This document shows, piece after piece, positions 35,802 to 44,607 of a stretch of 64,000 nucleotides of DNA; positions within the stretch are counted from its first letter, which is position 1; each line of letters starts with the position of its first letter. A program made the position numbers and the translations under genes. This DNA comes from Sphingosinicella sp942492965 (GTDB lineage: Bacteria; Pseudomonadota; Alphaproteobacteria; Sphingomonadales; Sphingomonadaceae), in assembly GCA_942492965.1 (NCBI GenBank), contig OW818656.1, forward strand, positions 2,914,001 through 2,978,000, in the 5' to 3' direction. The notes under the pieces were generated by a model. That model had not been told where the DNA came from and searched no databases. It saw only the letters and a list, made by a program, of their open reading frames with translations.

Positions 35802-37015
35802 GCGCCGAGGATCACGCGCTTCCGGTCGAGGCACCGACATCGAGCCTGCTTGCGGGATGGCGGGACGAGCCGACCATCCTGCTGCCCAATTTCGCGGCCA
35901 ACGCCATTGCCTATCTGCCCGCACTGACCTTGCCCTGGACGATCGGCGCGCTGATGGAGCATCAGGGCCTGTCGGGTACCAGTGCCGGATTGATCGCCAG
36001 CGCGGAGCTTGGTTGCATCGCGGCGGTGACCGCGCTCTGCGGTGCCGTCATCGACCGCTTCGACCGCCTGAGCGTCGTGATCCTCGGCGCCATGCTCAGC
36101 CTCGTCGCCACGGTCTTGCTCGCGGCAATACCTGGGGAGGCTTTGTTCATCGCGATGCCGCTTTCGGGGCTGGGCTTCGGCATATGCTGCGCGGCAGGGA
36201 ACGCCATCACGGCCTCCTCCCGCGATCCCGCGCGGCTAAGTGCGCGGTCGTGGATCCTGATGATGCCGTGGCAGATGCTGATCTGGGCGGTTGCGCTATG
36301 GGTGGGCGCCAGCTGGGCCATATCCGGCTTGTTCGCGCTGCAGGGGGCGGCCGTGGCAGTCATGCTCCTGTTGGTCATCGGCGTGAGGCTGTCGAGCAGG
36401 GTCGTAGGCCCGGCGCGGGCCGTCGTCCGCGCAAAAGGCCGTCCGCGTCTGCCGGTGCTTCCACTGCTGTTGATCGTCCTCTGCACGATCGCCTTCTGGC
36501 TGCGCGACGCCACCACATGGTCGCTGGTCGAACGGCGCGCCACGGCGCTCCACGTCGATGGGGCGACATTGTCGGCGGTGCTTTCGATCGGGACGGTCGT
36601 CGGCCTTGCCGGTCCGGCGGCGACGATCTGGATGGGGCTTCGCTTCGGGCGACTGTGGACGGTCGCGGGCAGTCAGATTCTTGTGGGGCTGGTTTTCATG
36701 GCCATCGCGCTCGTCACGAGCCCGATACTGTATTGCTTCGCCTTCCTCTTCTGGAGCGGGACGTCGATTTTCGCCTGGACCTACATCATCGAAATGACCA
36801 TCGCCTTTGATCCGTCCGGGCGGACCACGGCGATCTGCAGCGGTCTTGTTTTTGGCGCGGGGGCGTTCGGTCCGCTGCTGGGCGGGCTGATCCTGGACAG
36901 CGACAGCGTGTCGGCGCTGCCCGCCGTGATCGGGTGTCTAAGTGTCGCGACCATCGGCTTTGCGCAGGCTGTCGCACGCCGGATATCCGCACCTTCCATT
37001 CCGTTGGCCGAGTAG
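35798..37015 (+). CDS. MFS transporter
   Basis: A 405-residue inner-membrane carrier with about 12 hydrophobic helices. The loop after TM2 reads GAVIDRFDRLSVV, a version of the MFS motif A. It is not similar to the two MHS carriers in this window. The start is the TTG at 35798, which overlaps the racemase stop as TTGA; the frame before it is not protein-like. It presumably moves the substrate or product of the HyuA/DUF917 enzymes across the inner membrane after entry through the TonB receptor at the head of the operon. Direction and substrate are unknown. Confidence 0.82.
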   Translation: MSAEDHALPVEAPTSSLLAGWRDEPTILLPNFAANAIAYLPALTLPWTIGALMEHQGLSGTSAGLIASAELGCIAAVTALCGAVIDRFDRLSVVILGAMLSLVATVLLAAIPGEALFIAMPLSGLGFGICCAAGNAITASSRDPARLSARSWILMMPWQMLIWAVALWVGASWAISGLFALQGAAVAVMLLLVIGVRLSSRVVGPARAVVRAKGRPRLPVLPLLLIVLCTIAFWLRDATTWSLVERRATALHVDGATLSAVLSIGTVVGLAGPAATIWMGLRFGRLWTVAGSQILVGLVFMAIALVTSPILYCFAFLFWSGTSIFAWTYIIEMTIAFDPSGRTTAICSGLVFGAGAFGPLLGGLILDSDSVSALPAVIGCLSVATIGFAQAVARRISAPSIPLAE

Positions 37016-37024
37016 GAAAAGCGC

Positions 37025-37762
37025 ATGCACACGCCCCGTATCCATATCCTCACGCCCATCACCGGCGCGGATGCCTATGAACCATCTGAATTCGCCGACC
37101 TCGTGGGCGGCTCCGCGCAGATCAGTTGCTCGGCGATTTCCCGTGGCCCGGCGTCCATCGAAAGCGTCGCCGACGAAGTGATGGCGGGCCCCGAGATCTT
37201 GCGATCCTGCCTCGCGCTTGCCGCGGACGGCATCGATGCGATCGTGATCGACTGTTTCGGCGATCCGGGCGTGGCGGCCGCACGCGAACTGCTCTCCATC
37301 CCCGTGGTGGGCCCAGGACAGTCCTCGCTGCACCGGGCAGCCATGCTTGCCGACCGCATCGGCGTTGTCACCATGCTCGACAATGTCCTGCCTCTTGTAC
37401 GCGACATGGGCCTGCGCGCGGGTCTGGATGGCCGGCTCTGTTCCGTGCGCGCCTTGGACATCCCTGTCCTGGCGCTGGAGGGCGAGCATTTCGTGCAGGC
37501 GCTGCGCGAGCAGGCACTGTCGGCGGTCCGCGACGATGGGGCCGAGGCGCTGATCCTCGGCTGCACCGGAATGTTCGGCATGAGCGAACGGCTATCCAGC
37601 GAGCTGACCGCGGAAATCGGTAAGTATATCCCCGTCGTTGATCCGATCAGCTCCGCTGTTCTCGATGCCGTGGCATTGGCAAGGCTTGGCCTGTCGCACA
37701 GCAAGCGCGCGTACATCGATCCGCCAGCGCGGACACGAGAATCGATCCTTGCTATCCGCTGA
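37025..37762 (+). CDS. Second Asp/Glu/hydantoin racemase family protein
   Basis: A 245-residue protein of the same superfamily as the racemase two genes upstream, with the two cysteines in VIDCFGDPG and LILGCTGMFG. AGGAAA seven bases before the ATG gives a good ribosome site. The two racemases differ strongly in sequence, so they are not a recent duplication and may act on different stereocentres or substrates. It is the last gene of the operon that begins with the TonB receptor at 29099. Confidence 0.86.
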   Translation: MHTPRIHILTPITGADAYEPSEFADLVGGSAQISCSAISRGPASIESVADEVMAGPEILRSCLALAADGIDAIVIDCFGDPGVAAARELLSIPVVGPGQSSLHRAAMLADRIGVVTMLDNVLPLVRDMGLRAGLDGRLCSVRALDIPVLALEGEHFVQALREQALSAVRDDGAEALILGCTGMFGMSERLSSELTAEIGKYIPVVDPISSAVLDAVALARLGLSHSKRAYIDPPARTRESILAIR

Positions 37763-38199
37763 GTGCGAGCAGGCGCCGGATACGGAATCGCTCTTTGAGA
37801 GGGTTGGGTCCAGCACCGCGATTCAAGACGGTGCTAGGCTGGATTCTGGCGAGTTGACCGACACTCAACGGTCCCGGCATCGCAAACGTCAGCACCAAAC
37901 GGTGATGACTACAAGGATACAAAGCCGCGCGACTGTTCCTGCTTGGACTGGTCTTTCCAGTGCCGCCTTTTGGCGGGGAGAAAGGAAAAGCGAGGGCCTG
38001 GCTGCCGATCGGCCGGGCAATGACCCATGCCTTGTTCAAATTGTACCCGTTTCGTTATGGGAACATAAACCTCATATAAGCGCATAATCATCCCTGAGCC
38101 GTCTCCCGTTCCCCCTCTAATAAAACCCTGTGGCGTAACTGCATAACGTCAAAGGCCGCGAGCGGTCGTCTTATCCGCTCGCGCAAGGGGGAAAGTGAT
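37763..38199. other. Intergenic region, 437 bases, no intact gene
   Basis: No convincing gene is seen. The right part (38040-38130) is AT-rich (ATAAACCTCATATAAGCGCATAAT) and is the likely promoter of the receptor at 38200. On the minus strand at about 37975 a short frame reads PPKGGTGKT, a ParA-like P-loop, but the surrounding residues do not continue as ParA. The ribosome site AAGGGGGAAAG precedes the ATG at 38200. Confidence 0.6.
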
Positions 38200-41100
38200 A
38201 TGGGGAAATCATCTTGGCGTTTACTGAGATCGGGTTCGGCGGTTGTGCTCGCATTATGCGCGGCGCCGGCCATGATCGCCGGCTTCGGCCTCAGTTCGCC
38301 GGCGGCGGCGCAGGATTATACCTCCGGTGCGCTTTCGGGCACGATCGTCGATGCGGACGGTGCGCCGGTTGCCGGTGCGAATGTCTCGCTGACATCTGAA
38401 GATCAGGGCTTCACGCGCTCCGCCAGCAGCAACGCATCGGGCGCATTCCGCTTCGCCGCGCTTCCGCCGGGCACTTACAATGTCACGATCAGCTCTTCGG
38501 CCGGAGACGCGGGCGAGGAGGGTATCCGGGTCGCCGCCTCGGCGACCGCAAACTATACATTCGTCGTCAGCGCGGGCGCCGAAATCGTGGTGACGGGCGC
38601 ACGCCGCAATCTCGACTTTTCGAATACCACAACGGGCATCGCAGTCGATCTGCAGGAACTTGTCGGCCGCGTGCCGCTTGGCCGAAGCCTCACGGATGCG
38701 GCACTGCTCGCCCCGACAGCGACGGCGGGCGATACGACCTTCGGCAATCTTCCGTCGTTCGGCGGCGCTTCGGTGGCGGAGAACGCCTATTTCATCAACG
38801 GTCTCAACATAACGAATTTCGATACGTACCTCGGCTCCGCCCCGGTTCCGTTCGAATTCTTCCAGTCTATCGAAGTCAAGACCGGCGGTTACCCGGCGGA
38901 ATACGGGCGTGCGACGGGCGGCATCATCAATGCGGTGACGAAAGCCGGAACGAACGACTGGATGGCGGGCCTCCATCTCAACTGGGAGCCGGACGGCCTC
39001 AGATCCACGACCAAGGATACCTACCGCGACCGCAACGGGAAGGACAAGAGCGACAATATCAGCGCCATCGCGGAAGTGGGAGGCCCGATCATCCGGGACC
39101 GGCTGTTCGCTTATGGCCTGATCGAATTCCGCGATATCGAAAACGGCCACAGCAGCATCGAATCCGGCGCACGTTTCGTGGACCGGGACAATGATCCGAT
39201 CTGGGGCATCAAGCTCGACGCTTATCCGCTCGATGATCATCACCTGGAATTCACCTATTTCGACACCGGCACCGTACGGCGCAGAACCACCTTCGCCTTC
39301 GATCCGGCGACGGACGCGGTAGGCGAGGAACTCAGCCAGACGCGCCATCGTTCGGGCGGGGCGAGCTATGTCGCGCGCTACACCGGTAATCTTGCCGAAT
39401 GGTTCACGATTTCGGGCGCTTACGGCGTTTCCAAGGAGCGCTTCGACGTCCTTACCGACAACGACGGCAATTATGTGCGCGACGAGCTGACCGGCGTGGT
39501 TCTCAGCGATCAGAAGCTCGAAAGTGTCGAGGGGCTCTACAAAACACGACGCGAATTCTACCGGATCGATGCTGACCTTTATTTCTCGCTGCTCGGCGAC
39601 CACCATGTCCGCTTCGGTATGGATACCGAGAATACCAGATTGTCGAAAGTTTCCGTGCCGACCGGTGCGGACGGCTATGATGCGAACGGGCTTGCGGCGG
39701 CGCCCGGCGGTGTCGCGTATTACCTCAACGTCTGCGGCTTGGATACACCGCAGTGTGTAGCCGCTGGTCTTGCGGCGGACGAGGTTTATGTCGGTGTCGG
39801 ATACGCCAGCATCGGCGGCGGGTTCAAGGGCAAGAACAAGGCGTATTACGTTCAGGACGAATGGAACGTGACGCCCCGGCTGACGGTCAATCTCGGCGTC
39901 AGGCTCGACCAATTCGCCAATTACAGCAACGCCGGCGTTAAATACATCGATCTCGACAATGCCTGGGCGCCGCGCATCGGCGCGTCCTATGATGTGTCGG
40001 GTGACGGACGTATCAAACTCTATGCCAATTACGGCCGCTACTATCTGCCGGTGGCGTCGAACGTCTCCGTCGTGAGCTTCGGATCGCCCATCAGCTTCAC
40101 CGAATACTGGCAGACCGACGGCACGTTCAGCGCCAGCAGCGTACCGACGCTGACCGACCAGATTACCGGCTGGGCCGGCGGTCAGGCCTGCCCGGCGCCG
40201 ATCTTCGGCGTGGGCGGCGCGAACTGCAACGTCATCGCGACCGGCGCGCTCCGCGATCCCGGGCAGGTCGCCTCGCGAAATCTGAAGGCGAGCGAGGAGG
40301 ACGAGATCATCGTCGGTGCGTCCTACCGGTTCAGCGAGCAATGGACGTTCGGTGTCGCTTACACCCGTCGGCGCCTGCTCTCCGTCGCCGACGACATCTC
40401 GATCGACTCGGCGGTGCAGCAGTATTGCACTGCCGAGGGGGTCGCCGGCTGCGAAGACATCTGGTCCGGCTATCACCAATATGTCGTCGCCAACCCGAAC
40501 CGGGATATCGAGATCACGCTCAGCGATCCGATCAACGGCGAAGCGACGCCGCGAACCATCACGCTGAGTGCCGAGAATATCGGCATCCCGAGTGCGGCGC
40601 GGAAATATGATGCGGTGGAGTTCACTTTCGAACGCGCCTTCGACGGCGTCTGGTCGCTGCGCGGCTCCTACACGTGGTCAAAAAGCCGCGGTAACGTCGA
40701 AGGCTTCGTCCAGTCTGACTTCAGCCAGAGCGGCACGGGTCTCACGCGCGACTTCGATCAGCCCGACCTGATGGAGGGCGCATACGGCAAACTGCCCAAC
40801 CACCGCGCCCACCAGTTCAAGATCTGGGGCGCCTATCAGGTGACGAATGCCCTGTTGCTCGGGTTCAACGCGTCGCTGACCTCGCCGCGCCACTTCGGCT
40901 GTATCGGCAACAGTCGCGGCGCCCCGGACGGCACCAACTATGGATATTACTACGGTGCATGGTCACAATACTGTCTCGGCCGCCTGCAACCACGCGGTAC
41001 AGGTCTCGATGGTGCCGGGCTCAAGAGCGACTGGGTCACGAATATCGATGTTTCCGTGCGTTACGACATCGATCTGCCGGTGATGGGTAAGGCGACGCTG

Positions 41101-41262
41101 CGCGCCGATGTCTTCAACCTGTTCAACTTCAAGGGCGTCACCGATGTCGATCAGATCGGCGAGCTCGATTTCAACAGCGATGCCCTGCGGCCCGAATACG
41201 GATCGCCGATAGGCTATCAGCGGCCGCGCTACATTCGGCTTGGACTCGATCTGGCGTTCTGA
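38200..41262 (+). CDS. Oar-like TonB-dependent receptor with N-terminal carboxypeptidase-regulatory domain
   Basis: The 1020-residue protein has a signal peptide ending in SSPAAAQ. A carboxypeptidase-regulatory-like beta-sandwich follows (about residues 45-125; SGTIVDADGAPVAGANVSL, ASGAFRFAALPPGTYNVTI). Then come a TonB-box-like AEIVVTGARR, the plug (ENAYFINGLNITNFDTYLG, EVKTGGYPAEYGRATGGIINAVTK) and a large barrel ending in LGLDLAF. Oar-type receptors are known for uptake or export of large substrates, including peptides or proteins. It heads an operon with hydrolases, a Tat-exported amidohydrolase and an MHS carrier. It is the largest receptor here and clearly different from the other two. 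Confidence 0.93.
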   Translation: MGKSSWRLLRSGSAVVLALCAAPAMIAGFGLSSPAAAQDYTSGALSGTIVDADGAPVAGANVSLTSEDQGFTRSASSNASGAFRFAALPPGTYNVTISSSAGDAGEEGIRVAASATANYTFVVSAGAEIVVTGARRNLDFSNTTTGIAVDLQELVGRVPLGRSLTDAALLAPTATAGDTTFGNLPSFGGASVAENAYFINGLNITNFDTYLGSAPVPFEFFQSIEVKTGGYPAEYGRATGGIINAVTKAGTNDWMAGLHLNWEPDGLRSTTKDTYRDRNGKDKSDNISAIAEVGGPIIRDRLFAYGLIEFRDIENGHSSIESGARFVDRDNDPIWGIKLDAYPLDDHHLEFTYFDTGTVRRRTTFAFDPATDAVGEELSQTRHRSGGASYVARYTGNLAEWFTISGAYGVSKERFDVLTDNDGNYVRDELTGVVLSDQKLESVEGLYKTRREFYRIDADLYFSLLGDHHVRFGMDTENTRLSKVSVPTGADGYDANGLAAAPGGVAYYLNVCGLDTPQCVAAGLAADEVYVGVGYASIGGGFKGKNKAYYVQDEWNVTPRLTVNLGVRLDQFANYSNAGVKYIDLDNAWAPRIGASYDVSGDGRIKLYANYGRYYLPVASNVSVVSFGSPISFTEYWQTDGTFSASSVPTLTDQITGWAGGQACPAPIFGVGGANCNVIATGALRDPGQVASRNLKASEEDEIIVGASYRFSEQWTFGVAYTRRRLLSVADDISIDSAVQQYCTAEGVAGCEDIWSGYHQYVVANPNRDIEITLSDPINGEATPRTITLSAENIGIPSAARKYDAVEFTFERAFDGVWSLRGSYTWSKSRGNVEGFVQSDFSQSGTGLTRDFDQPDLMEGAYGKLPNHRAHQFKIWGAYQVTNALLLGFNASLTSPRHFGCIGNSRGAPDGTNYGYYYGAWSQYCLGRLQPRGTGLDGAGLKSDWVTNIDVSVRYDIDLPVMGKATLRADVFNLFNFKGVTDVDQIGELDFNSDALRPEYGSPIGYQRPRYIRLGLDLAF

Positions 41263-41269
41263 AGTCGGA

Positions 41270-41296
41270 AGGGCCGGGCTCTGAAGGTCCGGCCCT
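41270..41296 (+). terminator. Stem-loop between receptor and hydrolase genes (possible attenuator)
   Basis: AGGGCCGGGC and GTCCGGCCCT form a ten-base-pair stem (one G-T pair) with a TCTGAAG loop, eight bases after the receptor stop. No T-run follows. It probably lowers downstream expression or protects the receptor mRNA rather than ending transcription. Confidence 0.5.
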
Positions 41297-41332
41297 ACGC
41301 AGTGGTGCAGCGGCGATGGCGCGGGAGTGAGT

Positions 41333-42886
41333 ATGCCGTTAGCAGACATGATCGTATTCGCACTGCTGCTCCTGTCGTCGGCAGTGCTTGCGTTCCGCCG
41401 GGACAGGCGCGGCAAGGTGGCCTTTCTTGCCGGGTCGCTTGCTGCGCTTCTGGTTGCGGCGTTCGCGGCCTGGTCGCTCAGATGGCAAATCGTGCCCGCG
41501 CTTCTCGTCTCGGCGCTCTCCGCCGGGGCGGGGTGGTGGATGCTCGGGCGCAATGTGCAGCGGCGGGGGCGGATTGCGGTCGCGATCGTCGTGTTCACGC
41601 TCCTTTCCGCCGTGCCTTATGGTTTCTTCCCGGTTTTCACTCTGCCGCCGCCCGACGGGCCTTTCCTCGTCGGCGTTCGTACGACCGATCTTCGCGACGC
41701 TTCCAGGCGCGGCGTGCTGTTCACGAAGCCCGAGGCGCCGAGGGATGTTCCGATTACCATCTGGTATCCGGCGTCCGCCGGTGCGACGGGGCATGTGCGC
41801 CCCTATCTGACACGGCGCGAAGCGCTGGACGAGGCGGTATCGGTGGCAAAGCTTTGGGGCTTTCCCGCCTACCGGTTTCTCTCCCTGCATTCGGTGGGAA
41901 CCCACGCGATCGAGAATGCGCCGGTGGCCGAGGGGCAGGAATTCCCCCTCGTGATCTTCAGCCACGGCTACTGGTCCTTTCGCGCGCAGAACACGGCGCT
42001 GATGGAGCGGCTGGCGAGCCACGGCTACATTGTCGTCAGTGTCGCGCACCCGCGCGATAGTGCGGACGTGCGCTTGCAGGATGGAACGCTGATCCCGTTT
42101 GCGCCGCACATCGGTCCTGATGAAAGATGGGACGAGGCGACAGCCGCGTTCATGGGCGGGGAAAATCACGAACGCCGCATCGCCGCCTTGACGGAATACA
42201 AGGCGGCGGTTGCGGCTCATCGGCTGGGGCAGAGCCTTGAAGCATGGCGCGATGACGTCCTCTTCGTAAGCAAGGCGCTGCGCGGCAATCCGGCAAACGT
42301 TGGCGGGGTAATGGCTGCGGCCGATTTCTCGCGGATCGTCCATGCCGGCATGTCCTTCGGCGGGTCCACCGCCGTCAGCGCCTGCGACAGCGACCCGGAC
42401 TGTGTGGCCGCCGTCGACCTCGACGGAGAGAATTTCGACGGCGACCAGTTCGACCGTGCGGTCCGCGCACCGCTGCTCCTGATGCTCACCGACCAGCCGT
42501 TCAGCGCCCATCAGCGCACCGTGGCCTTCAATCCCACCGATTATGCGTGGGAAAGGTGGCACTGTATCGGCGAGCGGGAGGATATCGTTCGCCTTCGCGC
42601 GCGCGGCATCTTGCACATGGGTCTCACCGATTTCGTGCTGAGCGCGCGCGGGCCGTTCAAGTCCGGGCATTTCACCGGTCTCGATGGCGAGCGTGCGCTT
42701 TCGCTCGTCAACGATACGGTCCTTGCCTTCCTTCAGCAGCACGTTCGCGGTTCGGGCGCGGGCGTTGCCGGGGTTCTTCGGAAATATCCTGAACTTCAGC
42801 GGCTCGATACCAGTGCGCTTCGTATCTATGCGCAAGGCCTGCCCGATCGTACACCTTGCAGCGCGCAAGCGCGCACGTATCGCTGA
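41333..42886 (+). CDS. Membrane-anchored alpha/beta hydrolase, PAF-acetylhydrolase-like
   Basis: A 517-residue protein. The first ~110 residues contain about three to four membrane helices; the rest is an alpha/beta-hydrolase domain. The nucleophile elbow GMSFGG places the catalytic Ser at about residue 341. VIFSHGYWSFRAQN supplies the oxyanion region and DLDGENF an Asp. The layout resembles platelet-activating-factor acetylhydrolase type II, which cleaves short acyl esters. GGGAG five bases ahead of the ATG at 41333 favours this start over the GTG at 41327. It lies between the Oar-like receptor and an exported amidohydrolase, so it may trim an imported ester. The substrate is unknown. Confidence 0.82.
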   Translation: MPLADMIVFALLLLSSAVLAFRRDRRGKVAFLAGSLAALLVAAFAAWSLRWQIVPALLVSALSAGAGWWMLGRNVQRRGRIAVAIVVFTLLSAVPYGFFPVFTLPPPDGPFLVGVRTTDLRDASRRGVLFTKPEAPRDVPITIWYPASAGATGHVRPYLTRREALDEAVSVAKLWGFPAYRFLSLHSVGTHAIENAPVAEGQEFPLVIFSHGYWSFRAQNTALMERLASHGYIVVSVAHPRDSADVRLQDGTLIPFAPHIGPDERWDEATAAFMGGENHERRIAALTEYKAAVAAHRLGQSLEAWRDDVLFVSKALRGNPANVGGVMAAADFSRIVHAGMSFGGSTAVSACDSDPDCVAAVDLDGENFDGDQFDRAVRAPLLLMLTDQPFSAHQRTVAFNPTDYAWERWHCIGEREDIVRLRARGILHMGLTDFVLSARGPFKSGHFTGLDGERALSLVNDTVLAFLQQHVRGSGAGVAGVLRKYPELQRLDTSALRIYAQGLPDRTPCSAQARTYR

Positions 42887-42896
42887 GCAGACGGGG

Positions 42897-44573
42897 ATGG
42901 ACATGCAATATCGAATCACACGGCGCGAACTCATTGCCTCCGGCGCTGCCGCCGCGCTCTGCGGGCCTGCATTCGCGGCGGAAGGCATCGTCGACACCGC
43001 GCTCGTGAACGCAGCGGTCTGGATCGGAGATGGCGCGATGTCGGATGCGGTGGGCATCGCGGGAAACCGGATCGCGGCGCTCGGCGCCCGTGCGGTCCGC
43101 GCGGCGACCGGCAAGACAACGCACGTCATCGATTGCGGCGGCGCATTCGTGATGCCCGCTTTCATCGATTGCCATACGCATTTCCTGCTCGGCTCGATCA
43201 ATATCGCGCGGCCCGTGTTCATCGATGTGCGTTCGAAGGCCGAGTTCATCGATCGGATCGGCGCCGCGGTGCGTGCGCTGCCGCCCGGCCAATGGCTGCT
43301 CGGCGGCCCTTGGGACGAACAGCGTTGGGGCGGCGAGCTGCCCCGAAAGGAATGGGTCGATGCCGTGTCCGGTGACACGCCCATCGCCATTCCGCGAACC
43401 GATCTCCATTCGCTGTTCCTGAATTCGGCCGCGCTTCGCCTCGCCGGTATCGATCGGAATACGCCCGATGTGCCAGGCGGCGTGATCGAGCGCGATGAAC
43501 GCGGCGAACCCACGGGCGTCCTGAAGGACAATGCGACCCGCCGCGTGCAAGACGTCATCCCGCCGATGAGCGAGGCGTTCACGGATCAGATCGTCCGGCA
43601 AGGCATCGCATATGCGCTGAGCAAAGGCGTCGCGCAGGTTCACAATACCGAGGTGGACTGGAGCGTTCAGGACGCCGTGCGCCGTCTGCGGACGAACGGC
43701 GCGCCCGGCATTCGCTTCAATTCCTTCGTTCCGCTTGCGGATTGGGAACGCATGGCGGCTCTCGTCAAGGCCGAAGGGCGCGGTGACGATTGGGTACGCT
43801 GGGGCGGGCTCAAATGCGTGTCGGACGGTTCGCTCGGCGCCCGCACCGCGCGTTTCCACGAACCCTATCTTGATGCGCCGGGGCAGCGCGGCGTGTGGAC
43901 CACGGGGCTCGACGACATGCGCGAATGGATACCGGCGGCGGATGCCGCGGGCCTTCCGATCACCACCCATGCGATCGGGGACGAAGCCAACGACGTCGTG
44001 CTCGATATCTTCGCCGATGCCGAGCGGCGGAACGGCAAGCGCGACCGACGCTTCCGCATCGAACATGCGCAGCACCTGAGCCCCGGCGCCTGGGAGAAAA
44101 TGGCCCGGCAGAACGTCATCGCATCGGTTCAGCCCTATCATGCAGCCGATGACGGGCGCTGGGCGGTAACCAGGATCGGCGAGGAACGCCTGAAGCGGAC
44201 CTATGCCTTCCGCTCGCTCCTCGATGCGGGCGTGCAGACCTGTTTCGGGTCGGATTGGCCCGTCGCCCCGCTCGATCCGATGACGGGCGTGGATGCAGCC
44301 GTCCTGCGGCAGACCATCGACGGCGCCAACCCGGATGGCTGGCACCCGGAGCAACGTGTGACGATCGCGGAAACGCTGACGGCCTATACGCGGACTGCTG
44401 CCTTCGCCGGTTTCCAGGAGGATCGCCTCGGCCGGATCGCGCCCGGCTACCTCGCGGATATGACGATGCTGGACCGCAATCTCCTCAGCGCCGCGCCCGA
44501 TCAATATCTGAAAACCGGCGTGCTGCGGACCTTCGTCGATGGGCGGGAGCGTTTTACGGCCTCATCGGCCTGA
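42897..44573 (+). CDS. Amidohydrolase (family 3), Tat-exported
   Basis: A 558-residue metal-dependent hydrolase of the YtcJ / N-substituted formamide deformylase group. A twin-arginine signal (YRITRRELIASGAAAAL ... AFAAE) at residues 1-28 points to export of the folded enzyme to the periplasm. Metal-site motifs are present: FIDCHTHFLLGS (HxH), the HAIGD and HAQH histidines further on, and FGSDWPV near the C-terminus. It begins ten bases after the hydrolase gene, with two in-frame ATGs (42897 and 42903). A paralogue with a lipoprotein signal lies at 54522. It probably cleaves an amide or formamide bond of a periplasmic substrate. Confidence 0.87.
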   Translation: MDMQYRITRRELIASGAAAALCGPAFAAEGIVDTALVNAAVWIGDGAMSDAVGIAGNRIAALGARAVRAATGKTTHVIDCGGAFVMPAFIDCHTHFLLGSINIARPVFIDVRSKAEFIDRIGAAVRALPPGQWLLGGPWDEQRWGGELPRKEWVDAVSGDTPIAIPRTDLHSLFLNSAALRLAGIDRNTPDVPGGVIERDERGEPTGVLKDNATRRVQDVIPPMSEAFTDQIVRQGIAYALSKGVAQVHNTEVDWSVQDAVRRLRTNGAPGIRFNSFVPLADWERMAALVKAEGRGDDWVRWGGLKCVSDGSLGARTARFHEPYLDAPGQRGVWTTGLDDMREWIPAADAAGLPITTHAIGDEANDVVLDIFADAERRNGKRDRRFRIEHAQHLSPGAWEKMARQNVIASVQPYHAADDGRWAVTRIGEERLKRTYAFRSLLDAGVQTCFGSDWPVAPLDPMTGVDAAVLRQTIDGANPDGWHPEQRVTIAETLTAYTRTAAFAGFQEDRLGRIAPGYLADMTMLDRNLLSAAPDQYLKTGVLRTFVDGRERFTASSA

Positions 44574-44607
44574 AGTCCGAGATTGAAATGCGAAACAGGG
44601 GAAAATC

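Noticed and set aside
37638..38087. Plus-strand frame of 149 codons in the gap before the Oar-like receptor
   Set aside because: It starts inside the racemase gene, has no family similarity I recognise and no ribosome site.
41339..43582. Minus-strand open frame of 747 codons
   Set aside because: It is antisense to the hydrolase and amidohydrolase genes, both with clear catalytic motifs.
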